Source of the DNA: Cryptomeria japonica
Taxonomy: Eukaryota; Streptophyta; Pinopsida; Cupressales; Cupressaceae
Assembly (NCBI RefSeq): GCF_030272615.1
Contig: NC_081406.1
Location: 168,910,361-168,974,360 of the forward strand
Direction of reading: 5' to 3'
Length of the DNA stretch: 64,000 nt
The first letter of the stretch is position 1; each line of letters opens with the position of its first letter. Made by a program: the position numbers and the translations under genes. A model generated the notes under the pieces. The model was not told the origin of the DNA, did no database searches, and saw nothing but the letters and a program-made list of their open reading frames with translations. Below are positions 46,901 to 52,900 of this stretch, one piece after another.

Positions 46901-49900
46901 CCTAGTGCATGGTGGGAGTAGTCACCGGACCACGGGAGGTACGTCAAGGTTGCAGTGAGGTTGGGGAGATACAGGTTGTCGGGATGCCTGCAAACAGTAG
47001 AGAGAGTACAAAGTATGGGGGTGGGGGTTACGAACACCCCCCCCCCCCCATATTTTTTATTTTTTTATTTTTTTAAGACTTTTCCAAAAAAAAAATTCTT
47101 GCAGATTGAATAAAAAATTTAAAATTTTTTTTTCAAAAATTCATACCACCCCACCCAAATTGGGCAAAATTTTTTCTCCAAGGCCAAAATTTGACTTTCA
47201 CCCAATATAGGCGAATTTATAGTCAAAATTCATGGAAACAATCACCCGAACGCAATGGCGAGGTTAGATCAGGTCTAGGATGCCTCCAAAATATGGTGCT
47301 CCTCATTTCTACCTCTAGACACCGCAATAATGCCTCTCAAAGACAAATCAATGACGCTCTAATGGATCTGATACCATGAGATATTTTTCCAAGATCAAGA
47401 GCTCAATGAAAAGTATAAAATAGAGAGACAAAATATAGGACAAGAATAAATTGTATTCTCATCAATAGATAAAAATGATTAAAAGATCAATAGTTGTTAC
47501 ATACAATGAATATGAGCCTGCATATATAGGCAAGGCAATATGGATATGTGAGCACACAAACATGACATGTGGCTCAATAAGAAACAAGGGTAGGTAGTAA
47601 ATAGGTGTGGTAGGTAGGAGAAACAATAAAATATTCCACATGAGGTGGATCACCCATCGAAGGTGGAATTATCACTCCATAATAAGTGGATATGATAGAG
47701 TAGTAACAAGATCACACCATAAAAGGTGGAAATTCTCCTACACACACTATCCCAATGTGGTACAAACACCCAAGTGTCTCATACCCAAGCTACTATGAAA
47801 TGAATTTCCTAAGGTGTAATAACATCCAACATGAATAATTAATTACACCAACACCATTGATGTCAAGGTGTTGATTTGACAATGTACAGTCTAAAAACAT
47901 AGAGTTTTCATGAAGATTTTAATGATATAAAGGTAAAAAAGGTGTTTGGAAGGTTTGCAAGTGAGGAGAGGGATGTGCTTAGGACCCTTGGCATGATCCA
48001 AGTATGATAGGAATAAGGAAGGCAATTAATCCATGGGAGTTCATGACTATCTTAAACCTTTGAGTTGGATGTCACAGTTTGATAGTGTGTTGAAAATCAC
48101 TGCATTTAGATATTTAGAAGTGGATTTGGTGTTGGTTTGAGTGTCAAGGGTGTGGTAGGGTGGCTCCACATCATCATAATTTGTATTTTAAGGGTGGTAA
48201 GAGAAGAATAGATCATTCAAACATGACTATCCCTGTCTACTATATGGCTGCCATAAAATATGTCAAGACTGTCCTAATGAGTAGTGTACTAAATGTGAAT
48301 GAAGAGTAACCATATTGGGTTGGTTGGGTGGGTATAGAGTCAAGAGTAGGAGTGTTTTGAAGTCCTTAAAGGTATTTCCAAGATTATATGTGGTTGGAGT
48401 AGTCTTTCTATGTTGGAATGGAGTTTGGAAGTCCTAGTTGAGCATGTACTAGGGTGAGTGACTAGTAGGGAGACTTATGGTGATTGGAGTATTGGAGGGT
48501 TTGGATTTGGGTTCATACAAGTTGATGAGGGATATTTTAGCATGTTCCAATGAGTGGATGAGGACTACGAGGCATGAGGGTTTTTTGATGTATTGTAACC
48601 TTATGAGTACTCATAACCTTGTGAAGGGTCCTGTGAGGTTTTAGAGGGTTATCACCTTATTATATAGGTGAGTTGGGAGAAAGATCTCCCATATTGATTG
48701 AGTTCCTTGGATTCTCTACATAAAAGTGGTATCAAAGCAAGGAAGTAGATTCTTGAAGGAAGAAGTTGAGAAGTTGAAGGCAAGATGCCTCCAAAAAGTG
48801 GATCAATAGTTGCTAGGGAGTTGAAAGCCCTAAAAGAGAAGGTTGCAGCATTGGACGCCAGAGATAGGAGAAGAAGAACCAATGAATTTGAGAGTGATTA
48901 AGAAGGAGAAGAGAATGATAATGAATCCCCTCAAGAGGTAGAGTTGGATCTAGAGGAATAAAGGACAGTTAGGCTCTCGAAGGTAGTGAAGGCAAGTGAC
49001 CACAAAGCCAAGGCAGATCTACCAATGTATGGTGGTAAATTGGATGGTGAAGAACTCATATATTGGATTGGAGCATTAGAAAAATAATTTTAATGTGAAG
49101 AAGTGGAAGATAATCAAAGGTGAAGGTGGCTAAGTCAATATTGAAAGGACATGCTCTACTTTGGTGGGACTGTGTGCAAGAAGATAGGTGGAAGAAAGAC
49201 AAGCCAAAGATCACTTCCTGGAAGAAGATGGTGGAGAAGTTGAAAGGAAAATTCTTGCCTAATGACTACAATGTTCAGTTGTACAAGAGGCTCCAAAATC
49301 TGAAACAAAAATATAGGGATGTGCAAGCATACACTGAAGAATTTCACAAGTTGGATATAAGAGCATCACATGAGGAAGATGATGAAGAGAAGGTGGCAAG
49401 GTATCTGAATGGGTTGAGGTATAACATTCAAGATGAACTTGGTCTCACAACACCAAGAATAGTAGATGAGTGCTATAAGTTGGCTATGAAGGGCAAGGAG
49501 AAGTTGCAAAGAAGTCAAGAGAGATAAGGAAGAGGTAGAGGAAATACCAATAGAGGAAGAGTAATGAGACAACTCAAGAAGATCAAGGAGACACAAGCAA
49601 GGGTAAAGAACAAGTTACTAATTTTAGAGGAGGCTTTAGAGGCACAAGAGGCATATTTGGAGGAGGAAGAGGTTCAACTACATTCATAGGAAGGTGCTAC
49701 AACTACAATGAAATTGGTCATCCAACATTCAAGTGTCCAGAAAGACAAGTTTCATCATCAAGAGGTGACAAAAGAGGTGAGAAAAGGGTTCAACTTGTGC
49801 AAGAAGAGGATGAAGGAAATGTCCATTCTCCAACTCAAGGATGTGACCTAGAAGTTGGAGAGACATTGATGCTAAGAATAACACTATTGTGGGCATCCAA

Positions 49901-52900
49901 AGAACCATTACATAGGAAATCTCTCTTCAAAATCACATGTAATTACAAGAATAAGATATGTAAGGTTGTAGTTGATTCAAGATCTACTAAAAATATTGTT
50001 TTAAATGAAATGGTTAGTAAGTTGAATTTACAAAGGATTCACCATGAGTTACCATATAGGGTGTCATGGTCGAATGATAAGTAATCTCTTTTGGTTAATG
50101 AACAAGCCATTGTTGAGTTTTCTATTGGTGATTATAAGGACAAGGTGTTTTGTGATATTGTACCCATGGACTATTGTCATTTACTTATTGGAAGACCCTG
50201 GCAATATGATAGGCATGCATTGTATGATGGGAAAGAAAATACATATACTATAGATAAGGGAGGACAAACGTATACATTGTTTCCACTTCTAGAGGATGAT
50301 GAGGGTGTAGGTACAAGGACTAAAGTGATCATGTGTGGGAAGAAGGAACTTATCCTAGTTGACAAAAAAGATCAGAGTGTTGTAGCAAACAAACTGAAAA
50401 CAAATTCAAGTGTAAAGGATGAGTGGGTGGTTGATTGGAAGGATAATGTTTTGATTGGAATGGTAGTATGCCCCTTGGTGCAAGGTAAGGCCATTAAACC
50501 ATGTGAAAGTGTAGGTATAGAGGTACAAGTTGATGTTAAGACAGTGAATTTGCTGACAAATGTACAAGGATAGCTTGGTCCAGGTGATGAAGAACATCAT
50601 GCACATGAAGATGCAGTGAAGAAAGAGGTAAAGGACAAGGTTTCTCATCAAGATAAGAGTTTGTGTTAATGCAGGAGGACAACCCCAATGCCATGTCTCA
50701 GTCCAAGGACAACAAACAAACCATATTCAGATCTGAGTACCAAAGTGCAGTCCCATTTACAAACCAACAAGGATATGACTCCAAGAAGGCATCCATAACT
50801 TCAAGGCTTGGACCCATGGAGAAGACCTACAGATGATAAATCATTTGCACAAAATAATGGAGTGGATATCATTCCTTACTCATGGGACATGAGTTCTTTT
50901 CTAGGGGGGTTGTACGGTGTAGGAGCACCTAGGCTACCATCAAGCCTCTATGAGGCACATTTTGAATCTTTTGTGTTTTGAAGTATGGAAGTTGTAATAA
51001 GGTCTTGAAAGGCCTTATAAGATTTATTTAGTCCATATATGATGTAATAAGGTCATTGAGACTAATGGTTTGTATGTTGAGTCCTAATGGGGGCCATGTT
51101 GGCACATATTGACAAAATTGGCTTAATATGGAAAATGTGTCTGAGCAATGGGTCAAGTATGATGTTTGATGTTATGTAAGGGTCTTATGTACCTCTTTGG
51201 ACCTATTTGTGTCATTGAATTCATGGGTTGGGTCTAGTATTAAATTTATCCAAAGTTGTCTATATTGTCAAAAATTGCTCAATGCAACTTTTTGTGTTTA
51301 AAGGGGTGATTAGAAGTTGGTTAGTAATGAAAGATCAAATGTTGTTTCTAACCATTGGGAAATGAATGAATACCTTTAAATAAGCCTTTCCATAGCTTGA
51401 GTAAAGGTTGATGTGTATTGGGAAGAAGACAATCAATAAAAAAAATTATTGTTTACTGCACTTTTCCTGAGAACTTCCATGTAACAGTTTGTTCAAACTC
51501 ATTATTTGTCATTAAAATGCATTGATCCACCCCTAGATTTGATTTTGAATTGAAGGAGGGTGAATCTAGTTTAATTTATCTTTTTTGGCATTTGATTTCA
51601 TTAATAATTTGAAGATATATCTTATTTTTTGTAAAAATTATCCAAAACCCTACCTAGGGTTGACAATGAACAATAAAAATGTAAACTCTTTTTTTTTCAT
51701 TATCAGACCCCCAAAATAGGTGGAATCATGTATTTTAGTATTTTATTCCATTTTATACTATTCATAGGTCTCCATGATGCATTTTGTACATGTTCATTGA
51801 TGTCAAGGTTCTAATTTGACAGTGTACAATCTGAAAACATGGAGTTTTCATGAAGATTTGAATGATATAAAGGAAACAAAGGTATTTGGAAGGTTTGAAA
51901 GTGAGGAGAGGGATGTGTGTAGGAAACTTGGCATGATCCAAGTGTGATATGAACAAGGAATGAAATTAATCCATGGGAGTTCATGATTGTCTTAAACCTT
52001 TGAGTTGGTTGTGACAATTTGACAGTGTGTTGAAAATCATTGCATTTAGATATTTAAAAGTGGATTCGGTGTTGGTGTGAATGTCAAGGGTGTGGTATGG
52101 TGGATCCCCATCATCATAGTTTTTATTTTAAGGGTGGTAAGAGAAGAATAGACCATTCAAACATGATTGTCCTTGTCTACTATATGACTGTCATAAAATA
52201 TGTCAAGACTGTCCTAATGAGCAGTGTACTAATCGTGAATGAAGAGTAACCAGGTTGAGTTGGTTGGGTGGGCATAGAGTCAAGAGTAGGAGTGTTGTGA
52301 ATTCCTTGAAGGGATTTCTAAGATTATATGTGGTTGGAGTAGCCTTTGTATGTTGGAATGGAGTTTGGAAGTCCTAGTTGAACATGTACTAGGGTAAGTG
52401 ACTAGTAGGGAGACTTATGGTGATTGGAGTATTGGAGGGTTTGGATTTGGTTTCATACAAGTTGATGAGGGATATTTGAGAATTTTCCAATGAGTGGATG
52501 TGGACTAAGAAGCATGAGGTTTTTTTGATGTATTGTAACCTTATGAGTACTCATAACCTTGTGAGGGGTCCTGTGAGGTTTTAGAGGGTTATCACCTTAT
52601 TGTATAGGTGAATTGGGAGAAAGATCTCCCCTATTTATTGAGTTCATTGGATGCTCTGCATCAGGTTACATGCATTATGAAGCACCTACTCCTACCCTCT
52701 TGAAATTATAAGATAAATAATTGTAGATGAGAAGAGAGATGGGAGGATTTATTCAAGATACTAGAGCCTAAATTGGTTGTTATTTGGTTGTCACTATACT
52801 TGCAAATTTGTTATATATGTATTTGATGAATAGGTGGGTATATTCGAAGGTGGAGATTTTTTGGTACTAGATAATTTATAAACATTGGCTCAAATGATTC

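Larger units (their letters stand above)
42649..47853 (-). mobile_element. Copia-type element H without reverse transcriptase
   Basis: 5205 bp on the minus strand: 5' LTR (47377-47853), primer site, 1.7 kb leader, gag, zinc knuckle, protease fused to a long acidic region, purine tract, 3' LTR (42649-43139). Exact target duplication CCATT at 42644-42648 and 47854-47858, inside the 5' LTR of gypsy G. The LTRs are about 95% alike, differing mainly by a 14-bp indel, so it is fairly young. No integrase, RT or RNase H. It is non-autonomous by structure. Confidence 0.85.
41758..52663 (+). mobile_element. Ty3/gypsy element G without reverse transcriptase
   Basis: LTRs of about 1.75 kb enclose 2.2 kb of interior with a Met primer site, gag, protease and a purine tract. 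Exact target duplication GGTTA at 41753-41757 and 52664-52668. The interior has no reverse transcriptase, RNase H or integrase: only about 340 bp separate the protease frame from the 3' LTR. Its 5' LTR holds a complete copia-type element (H). With ends and duplication intact it moved as a unit, so enzymes must have come from elsewhere or been lost later. Confidence 0.83.
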
